From contig NZ_CP081495.1 of the NCBI RefSeq assembly GCF_025919725.1, forward strand, positions 620,001 to 684,000: a DNA stretch of 64,000 nt. Reading direction: 5' to 3'. Positions within the stretch are counted from its first letter, which is position 1. Each line of letters begins with the position of its first letter. Below are positions 34,340 to 43,993 of the stretch, one piece after another. The DNA is from Flavobacterium agricola (GTDB lineage: Bacteria; Bacteroidota; Bacteroidia; Flavobacteriales; Flavobacteriaceae). Under the pieces are notes generated by a model. That model saw only the letters and a program-made list of their open reading frames with translations. It was not told the DNA's origin and searched no databases. The position numbers and the translations under genes were made by a program.

Positions 34340-35583
34340 TATTCGGCTTGTTGTTTTGTAATTTCGGTTAGTACTAAATTTATTTTTTCGAGTTGGCTGG
34401 CGTTTAACGGTTGTTGTGCTTTGTTGCTGTAAATTTTTTTAACAAAATCTAGCGGATTAATTTGATCTAAATATTCAAATTCCCGAAAGCTTTGCGTTGC
34501 ATCTTGTTTTTTATCTAAGGGTTTTGCTGCTGTAATTTTTACTAATTTGGCATTTATGGTATTAAACTTTTGTTTAATTTCTTCTATGTAATTGGCGCTC
34601 ATTTGCGAAATATCAACACGAACTTCTACATAAGGTTGTACCGTAGCATGAGCTAATTCTTGTTGTAAAAGATCCAAATGAAAAAGTACTTGCTCAAAAC
34701 TTGCTGGCTTTTCTGGAATGGTTAGCAAAGGAACGGTTACAGGAACTTCAATACTTTCAATAGCATTTAGTTGCGTATCAATATCTAATAAAAGTACTTG
34801 GTGTTTGTAGTTTTTTTCGGCAAAAGATAGCGGAATTGGGCTGCCACAATAACGGATGTGATTTTGACCACCAACTTGTTGGGCTTTGTGAATATGCCCC
34901 AAAGCAACATAAGTTAATTCTTTAGGAAAATCGGTAGCAGAAATCATTTCGATTCCGCCAATAATATCACGTTCTGACGTATCCCTATCGTTTATTTTAA
35001 TTCCTAACGCGTGTAAATGCCCCATTGCAATAATAGCTTCGTTATTCGTTGCCATTTGTTTGGCAACTTCATACGCTTGTTGGTAGTATTTTTTTAAACC
35101 TTCCTGATATTCGTAGGTGCCATTTTCGCTTGCAGGATAATCGCCTAATCGTAAAAATGGAACTGCAATGCAAAGTACATCCGGGCCTTGGTTGTTATCT
35201 TTCAATCTGAAAATTAAATCTTCATATCGAATGGTTTTATCAGCATTGGTTTTAGAACTTCCAACAATTTTTATTTGAGTATGTTCTAATAATGGATTGG
35301 GTTGTTCTAATCGTAAAGGCGAATCGTGATTACCGCCTGTGAACAATAGTTGTACGTGCGGTAATTGATTAGAAACCTTTTGCATAAATTGATACAACAT
35401 GCTAATGGCTTTGTTAGATGGGTTTGAATTATCGTACACATCGCCACTAATTAAAACAGCATCAACATTTTTAGTAACAATTGTTGTAAATAACCAGTTT
35501 AAAAAGGCTTCATGTTCTAAAGTTCTGTCGTTATCAAAAAAAGTTTGTCCTAAATGCCAATCGGCTGTATGTAATATTTTCAT
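34339..35583 (-). CDS. sbcD: SbcD exonuclease subunit
   Basis: 414 residues. The Mre11-type phosphoesterase motifs are complete: H-T-A-D-W-H-L-G (start), S-G-D-V-Y-D, G-G-N-H-D-S-P, M-G-H-L-H-A and A-L-G-H-I-H. They bind two Mn2+ ions for 3'-5' exonuclease and hairpin endonuclease activity. The C-terminal third is the SbcC-contacting cap region. The stop codon overlaps the sbcC ATG by one base (TAATG), so the two subunits are translationally coupled. The gene itself is intact even though sbcC is not. Confidence 0.93.
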   Translation of the reverse strand: MKILHTADWHLGQTFFDNDRTLEHEAFLNWLFTTIVTKNVDAVLISGDVYDNSNPSNKAISMLYQFMQKVSNQLPHVQLLFTGGNHDSPLRLEQPNPLLEHTQIKIVGSSKTNADKTIRYEDLIFRLKDNNQGPDVLCIAVPFLRLGDYPASENGTYEYQEGLKKYYQQAYEVAKQMATNNEAIIAMGHLHALGIKINDRDTSERDIIGGIEMISATDFPKELTYVALGHIHKAQQVGGQNHIRYCGSPIPLSFAEKNYKHQVLLLDIDTQLNAIESIEVPVTVPLLTIPEKPASFEQVLFHLDLLQQELAHATVQPYVEVRVDISQMSANYIEEIKQKFNTINAKLVKITAAKPLDKKQDATQSFREFEYLDQINPLDFVKKIYSNKAQQPLNASQLEKINLVLTEITKQQAE

Positions 35584-35699
35584 GTTATTATGCGCTTAAA
35601 ATGTAAAAATAGGTAACTAAAAAGACAAAACAGGACTTGTACATTAAATAAATTTATTTATACTTGTAGTTAAAATAAACTCAACAAAAACAAAAAGAA

Positions 35700-36119
35700 A
35701 TGAAAAAGATATTACAAATTTTATTACTTACTTTTTCAGTATTTATTGCTGCATGTACTTCAACAGATGATTTTGATGGCATTACTGGAAACGGAACTAC
35801 AGTTACAATAAAATTAATTGACAGCAAAGGATTGCCTATACGAGCAATACCTGTTTATGCATTTTCTATAGAAACATGGGTGAAAAATGGTGGTGAAGCT
35901 GCCGATATGACGTTTGCTGATTTTACTGTAAAAACAAATAATAATGGTATTGCTGAATTTGGAGGCTTTGATACAGAAGTTTTTTTTAACACTGGGAACA
36001 ATTTTACAAATATTTTTACTTTTGTGGTTGAATATGAAGTTGATGGAATAACATTACGTAAAATTGAACGAGCTACTTTGGTTCAAAATAGTTATAATGA
36101 ATTAGTATTTACTTTATAA
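35700..36119 (+). CDS. Hypothetical lipoprotein with a carboxypeptidase-regulatory-like beta sandwich
   Basis: 139 residues. The lipobox I-A-A-C-T gives a lipidated Cys at residue 19. The mature part is one small beta domain: V-T-I-K-L-I-D-S-K-G-L-P-I-R-A-I-P-V-Y, then T-N-N-N-G-I-A-E-F-G-G-F, which resembles Ig/CarboxypepD-regulatory-like domains of surface lipoproteins. Function unknown. It is divergent from sbcD and ends in a terminator shared with prfB. Confidence 0.65.
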   Translation: MKKILQILLLTFSVFIAACTSTDDFDGITGNGTTVTIKLIDSKGLPIRAIPVYAFSIETWVKNGGEAADMTFADFTVKTNNNGIAEFGGFDTEVFFNTGNNFTNIFTFVVEYEVDGITLRKIERATLVQNSYNELVFTL

Positions 36120-36150
36120 AAAAAGCTCCGAATTATTTCGGAGCTTTTTT
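36118..36150. terminator. Bidirectional terminator between lipoprotein and prfB
   Basis: AAAAAGCTCCGAA pairs with TTCGGAGCTTTTT around a short loop. It overlaps the lipoprotein stop and ends 3 nt before the prfB stop. Confidence 0.85.
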
Positions 36151-36152
36151 AT

Positions 36153-37255
36153 TTAATTATCATCGTGTTTTTGGCCCATCATCATCAAATAAGCTTTTAA
36201 AAAAGCATCTATTTCACCATTCATAACGGCTTCAACATCACTAGTTTCTTGTCCTGAGCGAACATCTTTTACTAATTTGTACGGATGCATTACGTAATTT
36301 CGAATTTGAGAGCCCCATTCAATTTTCATTTTATTAGCTTCAATTTCATCACGTTTGGCTTGCCTTTTCTTCAGCTCAATTTCATAAAGCTGTGATTTTA
36401 AAAGTTGCATAGCTTTGGTTTTATTATCTAACTGCGAACGCGTTTCGGAGTTTTCAATAATAATTCCGGTAGGGTGGTGACGTAAACGCACGGCAGTTTC
36501 TACCTTATTTACGTTTTGTCCGCCTGCGCCAGATGAACGCATGGTTTCCCATGAAATATCAGATGGCGAAATATCAATTTCTATAGAATCATCGGCTAAC
36601 GGATAAACGTAAACGGATGCAAACGAGGTGTGACGCTTCCCGTTGCTATCAAACGGAGAAATACGTACCAAACGATGTACACCGTTTTCTCCTTTTAAAT
36701 AACCAAAGGCATAATCGCCTTCAAATTCTAAGGTTACGGTTTTTACCCCAGCAACTTCTCCTTCTTGAAAGTTAAGTTCTTTAATTTTAAAACCTTGGCT
36801 TTCGCCCCACATAATATACATACGCATCAGCATAGAAGCCCAATCGCAAGATTCGGTTCCGCCCGCCTCCGGCAGTAATTTGTAAAACGGCACTCAGTGC
36901 ATCCCCTTCGTCAGAAAGCATGTTTTTAAACTCCAGGTTTTCTATATGTGCTATAGTTTCTTGATATTGTGTTGTAACATCTTCTTCAGTTGCATCCCCA
37001 TCTTTAAAAAACTCCATCAAAACTTGAAGTTCTTCATTCATGGCAACTGCTTTTTCGTAATCTTCTACCCATTTTTTCTTAGAGCGAATGTTTTTTACGA
37101 TAAGTTCGGCTTGTTTGGGATTATTCCAAAAATCGGGAGCAAAGGTTTGCTCTTCTTCATTCGTTATCTCAATTATTTTGCGATCCACGTCAAAGATACC
37201 TCCTTAACGCACCAAGACGCTCAATAATGTTTTTCAGTTGTTCTGAATTTACCAT
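36153..37255 (-). CDS. prfB: Peptide chain release factor 2 with programmed frameshift and an extra frameshift
   Basis: RF2 reads UAA/UGA stops and releases the peptide. The start M-V-N-S-E-Q-L-K (ATG at 37255) leads after 21 codons to AGGAGG-TAT-CTT-TGA-C, the classic programmed +1 site: an internal Shine-Dalgarno, CTT, then TGA (37192-37190). The shifted frame reads D-V-D-R-K. The S-P-F stop-recognition tripeptide (R-I-S-P-F-D-S) and the catalytic G-G-Q (S-G-A-G-G-Q-N-V-N-K) are present. A second, unexpected shift lies at about 36867: the strand before G-G-T-E-S is read in two frames, and removing one base restores I-T-A-G-A-G-G-T-E-S. As RF2 is essential this is probably a sequence error, unless another copy exists. 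Confidence 0.93.
37190..37208 (-). promoter_or_regulatory. prfB programmed +1 frameshift site
   Basis: Minus strand reads AGGAGG, TAT, CTT, TGA, C. RF2 shortage lets the ribosome slip +1 at CTT-T, so RF2 autoregulates its own synthesis. Confidence 0.95.
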
Positions 37256-37307
37256 ATATTAGTTGTAATTTTACTTCTAACAAAAATAGTCAATACTTTT
37301 TAATATT

Positions 37308-38330
37308 ATGGAAATAAATTTAACAAGTGATACGGTTACCAAACCTTCTCAAGAAATGTTGGCTGCTATGATGCGTGCCGAAGTTGGGGATGATGTTTTT
37401 AGCCAAGATCCAACAGTAATTACCTTACAAAATACTGTTGCTAATTTATTTGGAAAAGAAGCAGCTTTGTTTTTTCCTTCAGGAACAATGGCTAATCAAG
37501 CCGCAATAAAATTACATACTCAACCTGGTGAGCAGCTTATTTGTGATCATTTGTCACATGTTTATTTGTTTGAGTCGGGGGGAGCAGCGTTTCATAGCGG
37601 GGTAACTTGCGGAACGGTTGTTGGAAATCGCGGTATGATTACCGCAGAACAAGTTTTGGGTAGAATTAATGATCCGAAAGCTTTTTACGAACCTAAATCG
37701 GCATTGGTTTGTATTGAAAACACAACAAATAAGGGCGGTGGTGCATGTTATGATGTAGATGAACTTTTAAAAATTAAACAAGTTTGCATCAACAACAATT
37801 TAAAATTGCATTTAGATGGTGCCCGATTATGGAATGCCTTGGTAGCTAAAAAACAACATCCTAAAACATTTGGTGATATTTTTGATACTATTTCAGTTTG
37901 TTTTTCTAAAGGTTTAGGTGCTCCGGTTGGATCTATGTTAATAGGTGATGCAGAAACTATTCAACGTGCCATTCGCGTTAGAAAATTGATGGGCGGTGGA
38001 ATGCGACAGGTTGGGTATTTAGCAGCCGGTGCTTTGTATGCTATTCAGCACAATGTTTCAAGATTGGCTCACGATCATGAAAGAGCGAAAGAACTTGGCG
38101 CTTGTTTAGCTGCTTTAGATTGGGTTGAGAAAGTGGAAGAAATTGAGACGAATATCGTTATTTTTTCTACCAAACCGCAAGTAGATTATTTGCATGTTAT
38201 TGAAGCTTTAAAACAGCAAGGCATTTACATTAGTGCTTTAGGAGCTAATACGCTACGCATGGTTACCCATTTAGATTATACGGCAGAAATGCATCAGATT
38301 GTATTGCTTAAATTACAGCAGCTTTTTTAA
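37308..38330 (+). CDS. ltaE: Low-specificity L-threonine aldolase
   Basis: 340 residues, full length. PLP fold-type I: F-P-S-G-T-M-A-N-Q near 57-65, the aromatic-stacking His in H-L-S-H-V, D170 and R173 in H-L-D-G-A-R-L-W-N-A, and the Schiff-base lysine K201 in C-F-S-K-G-L-G-A-P-V-G. It cleaves L-(allo-)threonine to glycine and acetaldehyde in the cytoplasm. It is divergent from prfB with only about 50 bp between start codons, and closed by a terminator. Confidence 0.92.
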   Translation: MEINLTSDTVTKPSQEMLAAMMRAEVGDDVFSQDPTVITLQNTVANLFGKEAALFFPSGTMANQAAIKLHTQPGEQLICDHLSHVYLFESGGAAFHSGVTCGTVVGNRGMITAEQVLGRINDPKAFYEPKSALVCIENTTNKGGGACYDVDELLKIKQVCINNNLKLHLDGARLWNALVAKKQHPKTFGDIFDTISVCFSKGLGAPVGSMLIGDAETIQRAIRVRKLMGGGMRQVGYLAAGALYAIQHNVSRLAHDHERAKELGACLAALDWVEKVEEIETNIVIFSTKPQVDYLHVIEALKQQGIYISALGANTLRMVTHLDYTAEMHQIVLLKLQQLF

Positions 38331-38336
38331 AATAAG

Positions 38337-38372
38337 AAAAACGGATTGTCAATTTTTTTGACAATCCGTTTT
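38337..38372 (+). terminator. Terminator after ltaE
   Basis: AAAACGGATTGTCAA pairs with TTGACAATCCGTTTT around a short T loop. Confidence 0.88.
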
Positions 38373-38412
38373 AAGGAATTTATAGTAAGTAGTTTTCGTG
38401 AGTTCAGTTGTA

Positions 38413-40878
38413 TTACATGCCCATCATTTCTTCTCCGCCACCCATTTCTTCATTGTTTCTAAAACGTTCTCTTTCGTTTTTAGGGCGGTTAAAACGGTAA
38501 GTAAATGTTAGGTTTACTTGTCTTTCTCTCCATTGCATTTCTGAGTTAGAAATAACAGTATCTAAATTGGTTTCAAATCTGCGTTTTCTTGAGTTAAATA
38601 AATCTTGTACGTTTAAAGCAATTGTTGCTTTGTCTTTCAATACATCTTTACTAAAGCCAATATTTACACCTGTTTCAGATTTTACTTTTCCTTGTGCACG
38701 ATCTTGTGGTGCGCGGTACGAAATGTTAGTTTGCCAATCTATTTTACCTGGTAAAGTTACTTTAGATGTTAAACGTGCACTTGCACCAAATGTATTGTTA
38801 TCAAAATTTTGAGTAATAGATTCGCCTAAAAAGTTAACATAGGTATAATCACCTTTAGATTCGCTTCTGTAAACGTTAATGTTTGCGTTTAAACGCCACC
38901 ATCTAAATGGGTTGTACATAGCATTAACTTCAGCTCCGTAACGATATTCGGTTGCTAGGTTAATCGGTGAACTTAAAATAACCGGAACACCATCTACAAA
39001 AGCACCCGATTCACGCGATACAAATTGATACGCGTTTTCTGTATGGTTTAAATAAGCTGATGCGTTAAAGTTTACTTTTCCAAACTTGGTCATATAACCT
39101 AAATCAAAAGAATTGGTTTTAGAAGGATCTAAATCTGGATTACCTTGAAATAAATTAATGTTTGATGAATAGTTAGAAAACGGATTTAGCATGCGCCCTC
39201 TAGGACGATTAATTCGGCGGCTGTAGCTTACCGAAACGTTAGATTTTTCGTTTAATTCATAAGCTAAAAATGCACTTGGGAAAAAATCGTTGTAACGTTT
39301 GGTGTTGTAGTTCTGAGAAATTAATTCGTTTACGTTAATTTTAGAATCTTCCCAACGTAAACCTACCAAATAAGAAAACTTGTTGATTTTAGAACCAAAT
39401 TGCGAATACAACGCATTTACAGTTTCTATGTACTGAAACGTGTTTGTATATCGGGTATTTGTTACCCAATTTCCGGCACTTAAAGAATCAACCTGAAAAT
39501 CGGTTGTCATGTTCGAATAACTTCCACGATATCCTGCTTCAAACTGAGAATTTTCGCCAATTGGTAAAACATAATCTACCGTTCCAATCATGCGTCGTTG
39601 TTTTTCGTCACTTAAGGTACGTTCGTTTAAAATTTTATTTAACGCTGTACCATTGGTAACGTCTAAAATTGTTGCCATATCGTTTTCAAAGCTTGAAGAT
39701 GCAGCACCATCAATAATTAATTTATGGCCGTCTTTAGCAAAGCGAGTTTCTAAACGCGTGTTGTATTCAACACCTTTACGGGTAGTTTCAGTATTAGAAT
39801 CACGGTTACGTAAATAATTTAGAACTCCGTTTGTATCATAATTGTTATAATCAACACGATTAGAACGGTTACCGTTTTGGTTTCTAAACATTACGCTGTT
39901 TGTCCAAGTAATATTATCGGTTAAAAATAAATCTAAACCAAAGTTTACATTATTGCCTTCGTTACGGCGTTTTGTTTTGCTTTTTTCGTCCATAAAATAA
40001 GCAATATCACCGTTACCGTCTAAATAAGCTGAATTGGTGCTTGAGTTACCTGGCGAATTGCTTTTGTTGTACCCACCACCAGCAAAAAAGTTGTATTTTT
40101 CACCTTTTACGTTAATGTTCCCGTTAAAACGTGTGTTTTCTGGCGTTCCTGCAGTTACAGAAACTGATCCGTTAACGCCTTGTCCTTTTCCTTTTTTAAG
40201 TACAATGTTTACAATTCCGGCTCCACCTTCAGCCTCATATCTTGCTGATGGGTTGGTAATTACTTCAACTTTAGAAATTGCATCCGCAGGTAAAGTTCTT
40301 AAAACATCAGCAACGTTTCCGGTCATTCCAGATGGGCGTCCGTCAATTAAAACAGTAACGTTATCGTTACCACGTAACGAAACATTTCCGTCTTGATCTA
40401 CAGCTAATGAAGGAACGTTGTCTAAAACTTCGCTCGCTGTACCACCTTTTACGGTTGCATCATCGGCTACGTTATATACTTTTTTATCTAGTTTAATTTC
40501 AACCATTGGTCTTTCAACGCTAATAACCACTTCTTCTAACAATTGGTTATCTTCAGCAACATAAATGGTTCCTAGGTTAATATCTTTAACCACCGCACGA
40601 TTGTTAATTTCGGTTGTTTCAAAACCTAAAAATTCAATTTTAATGTTGTAATTACCAGGAAATACGTTTAAGGTAAATTCTCCTTTTTCATTGGTAATAA
40701 TACCGTCGCTGATGCTTGGGTTTTGAATACTTTGTGCAATAGCACTGGCATATTCTAAGGGTTGATTGGTAGATTTTTCTACTACTTTTCCAGTGATTTT
40801 TACTTTTTGTGCCTGAGAAACAGCAGGAATACTAATCAGGAATAAAAAAGTAAAAAATAACTTCAATAAATTCTTCAT
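38413..40878 (-). CDS. TonB-dependent receptor-like outer-membrane protein
   Basis: 821 residues. A signal peptide ends V-S-Q-A-Q. A CarboxypepD-regulatory domain (about 26-110; I-T-G-K-V-V-E-K-S-T-N-Q-P-L-E-Y-A) precedes a plug (about 125-235; V-L-D-N-V-P-S-L-A-V-D-Q-D-G-N-V-S-L-R-G, R-Y-E-A-E-G-G-A-G-I-V-N-I-V-L-K-K-G) and a long beta barrel of the OMP_b-brl_3 group. The tail after the last strand (F-T-Y-R-F) is charged and ends in E-E-M-M-G-M. No SusD-like partner is adjacent, so a polysaccharide locus is unlikely; metal or peptide uptake are options. Confidence 0.9.
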   Translation of the reverse strand: MKNLLKLFFTFLFLISIPAVSQAQKVKITGKVVEKSTNQPLEYASAIAQSIQNPSISDGIITNEKGEFTLNVFPGNYNIKIEFLGFETTEINNRAVVKDINLGTIYVAEDNQLLEEVVISVERPMVEIKLDKKVYNVADDATVKGGTASEVLDNVPSLAVDQDGNVSLRGNDNVTVLIDGRPSGMTGNVADVLRTLPADAISKVEVITNPSARYEAEGGAGIVNIVLKKGKGQGVNGSVSVTAGTPENTRFNGNINVKGEKYNFFAGGGYNKSNSPGNSSTNSAYLDGNGDIAYFMDEKSKTKRRNEGNNVNFGLDLFLTDNITWTNSVMFRNQNGNRSNRVDYNNYDTNGVLNYLRNRDSNTETTRKGVEYNTRLETRFAKDGHKLIIDGAASSSFENDMATILDVTNGTALNKILNERTLSDEKQRRMIGTVDYVLPIGENSQFEAGYRGSYSNMTTDFQVDSLSAGNWVTNTRYTNTFQYIETVNALYSQFGSKINKFSYLVGLRWEDSKINVNELISQNYNTKRYNDFFPSAFLAYELNEKSNVSVSYSRRINRPRGRMLNPFSNYSSNINLFQGNPDLDPSKTNSFDLGYMTKFGKVNFNASAYLNHTENAYQFVSRESGAFVDGVPVILSSPINLATEYRYGAEVNAMYNPFRWWRLNANINVYRSESKGDYTYVNFLGESITQNFDNNTFGASARLTSKVTLPGKIDWQTNISYRAPQDRAQGKVKSETGVNIGFSKDVLKDKATIALNVQDLFNSRKRRFETNLDTVISNSEMQWRERQVNLTFTYRFNRPKNERERFRNNEEMGGGEEMMGM

Positions 40879-40961
40879 TATAAATTAGGGTGTTTGGTAT
40901 TTATAGTTTAGACAACATTTTTTAACAAAGGTTTAATCTTGTTTTGTTAAATAAATGTTAA

Positions 40962-41303
40962 CTATAAAATTTCTTTAATTTTTTTGGTAGGTCGGGCTAT
41001 TATTGCTTTGTTTTGGTTTATTACAATTGGTCGTTCTATTAATTTGGGGTTCTCAGCTAAGGCTGTAATAATTTCAGCATCTGTTAAATTTTGATTTTTA
41101 TAATTTTCAATCCAAATTTTTTCTTTAATACGCACCAATTCAATAGGTTTAATATTAAGTTTTTTTATTATTTCTTTTAACTCCTTTTCATCTAAAGGTT
41201 CGTCTAAATATTTAACTACTTCGTACGGCACTTGCAATTCGTCTAAAAAACAAATACCATCTCTTGATTTTGAACAGCGTGGGTTGTGATAAATTTTTAA
41301 CAT
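40962..41303 (-). CDS. arsC: ArsC-family arsenate reductase (glutaredoxin type)
   Basis: 113 residues. The H-x3-C-x3-R active site is H-N-P-R-C-S-K-S-R (Cys10, Arg14). The arsenate-binding arginine is probably in I-E-R-P-I-V-I. The family reduces arsenate to arsenite using glutathione/glutaredoxin-type thiols. Flavobacteria lack classic glutathione, so the real donor is unclear. No arsB, acr3 or arsR lies nearby, and some members are Spx/YffB-like regulators instead, but the C-S-K-S-R site favours an enzyme. Confidence 0.85.
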   Translation of the reverse strand: MLKIYHNPRCSKSRDGICFLDELQVPYEVVKYLDEPLDEKELKEIIKKLNIKPIELVRIKEKIWIENYKNQNLTDAEIITALAENPKLIERPIVINQNKAIIARPTKKIKEIL

Positions 41304-41376
41304 GATTTTTTTTATTTCAAAAATAGGAATATTGCTTATATTTATTGACTTTAAACTTAATCAACCCTAAAATAGT

Positions 41377-42270
41377 ATGTACATAGAACAATTAAAAAAG
41401 CAAAAGGTAAATCAGGTTGCTTATCTTCTAGCCATTATTTCTTTGGTTTTATTTTTTGGAATGAGCGTAATTTCTTCTTTTACGTCTGATTCTGATATCA
41501 ACGCACAAATTCAACAACTTATAGAACAAGTTGGTAAAACTGGTACTTTTGTGTTTTTGGTTTTGCCTTTAAGTTTGTTGTGTGCATTTTTATTGTTGTG
41601 GGTAAAGTTTGTTAATCGACAAAGCATTACCAGCTTAACGACAGCCAGAAAAAAAGTTGATTGGGGACGTATATTTTTTATGTTCGGGCTTTGGGGGGTG
41701 TTTTTGGTGGTTTCAACCTTAATAACGTATTGGATTTATCCAGAAGATATTATTTTACAATTCAATTGGAGCGCTTTTATTCCATTTGCCATTGTTGCTT
41801 TGGTTTTAATCCCGTTTCAAATTGCATTTGAAGAATATTTTTTTAGAGGATATATGATGCAGTATATTGGCTATAAAACCAACAGTCGTTTTATTCCGTT
41901 GTTTATTACCTCGGTTTTTTTCGGATTGGTACATTTAAGTAACCCCGAAATAGGGGAGTTGGGATACTGGTTTGTACTTTTTTATATTGCAACCGGATTT
42001 GTTTTAGGCATTATGACCTTAATGGACGATGGTTTAGAATTGGCCCTTGGTTTTCATGCCGCGAATAATTTAGTTGGTGCTTTGCTTATTACTTCCGACT
42101 TTTCTGTTTTTCAAACCGATGCCATTTTTAAAGATGTTTCTACATCCCAAAGTTTTCTAACTTTGTTGTTACAATTGGCGGTAATTTATCCTATTTTACT
42201 ATTTATATGTGCTAAAAAGTACAAATGGAGCCATTGGAAACAAAATTTATTTGGTAAATTAGCCTCATAA
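41377..42270 (+). CDS. CPBP-family intramembrane glutamic protease
   Basis: 297 residues with about seven or eight membrane helices. The CPBP (Abi/Rce1-like) motifs are complete: E152-E153-x3-R157 (F-E-E-Y-F-F-R-G-Y), His186 in L-V-H-L-S-N, and His227-x2-Asn230 in G-F-H-A-A-N-N. It cleaves or processes membrane-embedded or prenylated substrates. It is 11 nt upstream of the menE-like gene, suggesting co-transcription, and divergent from arsC. Confidence 0.9.
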   Translation: MYIEQLKKQKVNQVAYLLAIISLVLFFGMSVISSFTSDSDINAQIQQLIEQVGKTGTFVFLVLPLSLLCAFLLLWVKFVNRQSITSLTTARKKVDWGRIFFMFGLWGVFLVVSTLITYWIYPEDIILQFNWSAFIPFAIVALVLIPFQIAFEEYFFRGYMMQYIGYKTNSRFIPLFITSVFFGLVHLSNPEIGELGYWFVLFYIATGFVLGIMTLMDDGLELALGFHAANNLVGALLITSDFSVFQTDAIFKDVSTSQSFLTLLLQLAVIYPILLFICAKKYKWSHWKQNLFGKLAS

Positions 42271-42281
42271 TTACAAATACA

Positions 42282-43334
42282 ATGCATCAAAAATATATAA
42301 ATTATGTACATCCAACTTTTAGCTTAAACGGTGAAAAGTTGGATGTTTTTGCTTTACACCATAAAGCCGAACAACTTTTACAAAGTAAAGAAGAAGCTTT
42401 TGTAAAGCTTGGTCAGCTTATTGTAGAATGGTTTAATTCTAATGATTATACAGAAATTACAACTTCAGGCACAACCGGTACGCCTAAATTGATACAAATT
42501 CCTAAAAAAGCCATGGTCGAATCTGCGCTGGCTACCGGAGCATATTTTAATGTTCCCGCCAAATCTAAAGCTTTACATTGCTTACCGGTGCAATATATTG
42601 CAGGTAAAATGATGTTTATTCGTGCCATTTTATTAGGTTGGGAGCTAACTTATGTTACGCCAAGTTCTAATCCGATGCAAGGTCAAACCGAGGTTTTTGA
42701 TTTTGTTGCTATGGTTCCGTTACAAGTAGAAAATGCTTTGCAACAAATGCATCAAATTAAAAAAATAATTATTGGTGGAGCTAAAGTAAATACCGATTTA
42801 AAAAAGCATTTGCAACATATTACAACAGCGGTTTACGAAACTTACGGGATGACCGAAACTGTAACGCATATTGCAGCCAAGTTAGTTAGCGAAACCAATT
42901 ACCAAGCTTTACCCAATGTTTATTTTAGTACCGATGCGCGCGGTTGTTTGGTAATTGATGCACAACGCGTAGCTAACGAGCCGGTTGTTACTAACGATGT
43001 GGTAACTTTGCTTTCTGAAACTGAGTTTGAATGGTTAGGCCGAGCTGATAATGTTATTAATTCGGGCGGAATTAAAATTTTTCCGGAAAAGGTTGAAGAA
43101 AAATTGGAACCTTTTATTTCTTCTCGTTTTTTTGTGGCAGGAATTCCTGATACTAAACTAGGATTTAAATTAATTTTGGTGGTTGAAGGCGATTTTTATG
43201 CCCTTAACTTAGATGCAATTACTACGTTAAATAAATACGAAGTGCCAAAACAAGTTTATTTTGTACCTCAGTTTTTAGAAACCGAAACATCTAAAATAAA
43301 GCGTGCCGCAATTATACAACAACTTAATCTGTAA
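42282..43334 (+). CDS. menE: o-Succinylbenzoate-CoA ligase-like AMP-binding enzyme
   Basis: 350 residues, shorter than the usual 450-500. The AMP-binding core is intact: T-T-S-G-T-T-G-T-P-K (P-loop), Y-E-T-Y-G-M-T-E-T, W-L-G-R-A-D-N-V-I-N-S-G-G-I-K-I-F-P, and the C-terminal catalytic lysine region K-I-K-R. Short MenE proteins of this form make OSB-CoA for menaquinone in Bacteroidota. No other men genes are in view. It overlaps the convergent membrane-protein gene by 11 nt. Confidence 0.82.
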   Translation: MHQKYINYVHPTFSLNGEKLDVFALHHKAEQLLQSKEEAFVKLGQLIVEWFNSNDYTEITTSGTTGTPKLIQIPKKAMVESALATGAYFNVPAKSKALHCLPVQYIAGKMMFIRAILLGWELTYVTPSSNPMQGQTEVFDFVAMVPLQVENALQQMHQIKKIIIGGAKVNTDLKKHLQHITTAVYETYGMTETVTHIAAKLVSETNYQALPNVYFSTDARGCLVIDAQRVANEPVVTNDVVTLLSETEFEWLGRADNVINSGGIKIFPEKVEEKLEPFISSRFFVAGIPDTKLGFKLILVVEGDFYALNLDAITTLNKYEVPKQVYFVPQFLETETSKIKRAAIIQQLNL

Positions 43335-43725
43335 ATAATTTATCTACTGTAGCATTACCACTACCGCCAAAAAAAAGGTATAAAAGTAAAATAAAGATTA
43401 AGCTGCATAATAGCATATCATTACTTAAAAAATTATGATTTAAAAAGGCGAGTATAAAAGTAATAACTAGTAAAAAAATGCTAAAAGCCAATTGTTTTTT
43501 AGTTTTAATTCCAAAAAGGAGTAAAACCCCTAAAATTAAATACACAATAGAAAACAAATAAATTACAGAAAACGAAAAAAACAAACTACTTTCTGTTACG
43601 TTTTTAGGAACTAGAAAAGAGCCATCAATTATAAATAGCATAGCACGTGTTATTAATAAAATACCACATAAAATTCGAATAAAATCTTTAAAGCAAAACG
43701 CGGCAAATATTGTTTTAAAATTCAT
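43324..43725 (-). CDS. Small hypothetical membrane protein
   Basis: 133 residues with four predicted membrane helices (about 15-32, 48-68, 78-95, 103-118) and a short G-G-S-G-N-A tail. It lacks a recognisable motif; the helical pattern resembles DoxX-like or DUF-type four-helix proteins. It overlaps the menE stop tail-to-tail. The 268-bp region upstream (43726-43993) holds AT-rich DNA with no clear ORF. Confidence 0.6.
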   Translation of the reverse strand: MNFKTIFAAFCFKDFIRILCGILLITRAMLFIIDGSFLVPKNVTESSLFFSFSVIYLFSIVYLILGVLLLFGIKTKKQLAFSIFLLVITFILAFLNHNFLSNDMLLCSLIFILLLYLFFGGSGNATVDKLFTD

Positions 43726-43993
43726 GCTGTTTTATTTTAGATACTTAAAAATACATGATATTTACAGAATAAAATAATTGCATCGATAAACAACCTTTAT
43801 TTACGATTAATAAACAGTAAATGTGTGAAAGTTGCGTAATATTGTTATCTTTTTGGCAACTAAGGGGTTAAATTAATTGCGAATCGCAGCTTAGTTTTGA
43901 CAAATGTTAATGTTGCTAAAAATCTTACAAAAAGTAAGTTTAAGTAAAATATAAAAGTAGTTTTAAAGTTATAGATAGAAATTAATACATGTT

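Noticed and set aside
38413..40878. SusC-like polysaccharide utilisation locus
   Set aside because: The receptor has no adjacent SusD-like gene or glycoside hydrolases, and its barrel resembles the OMP_b-brl_3 group.
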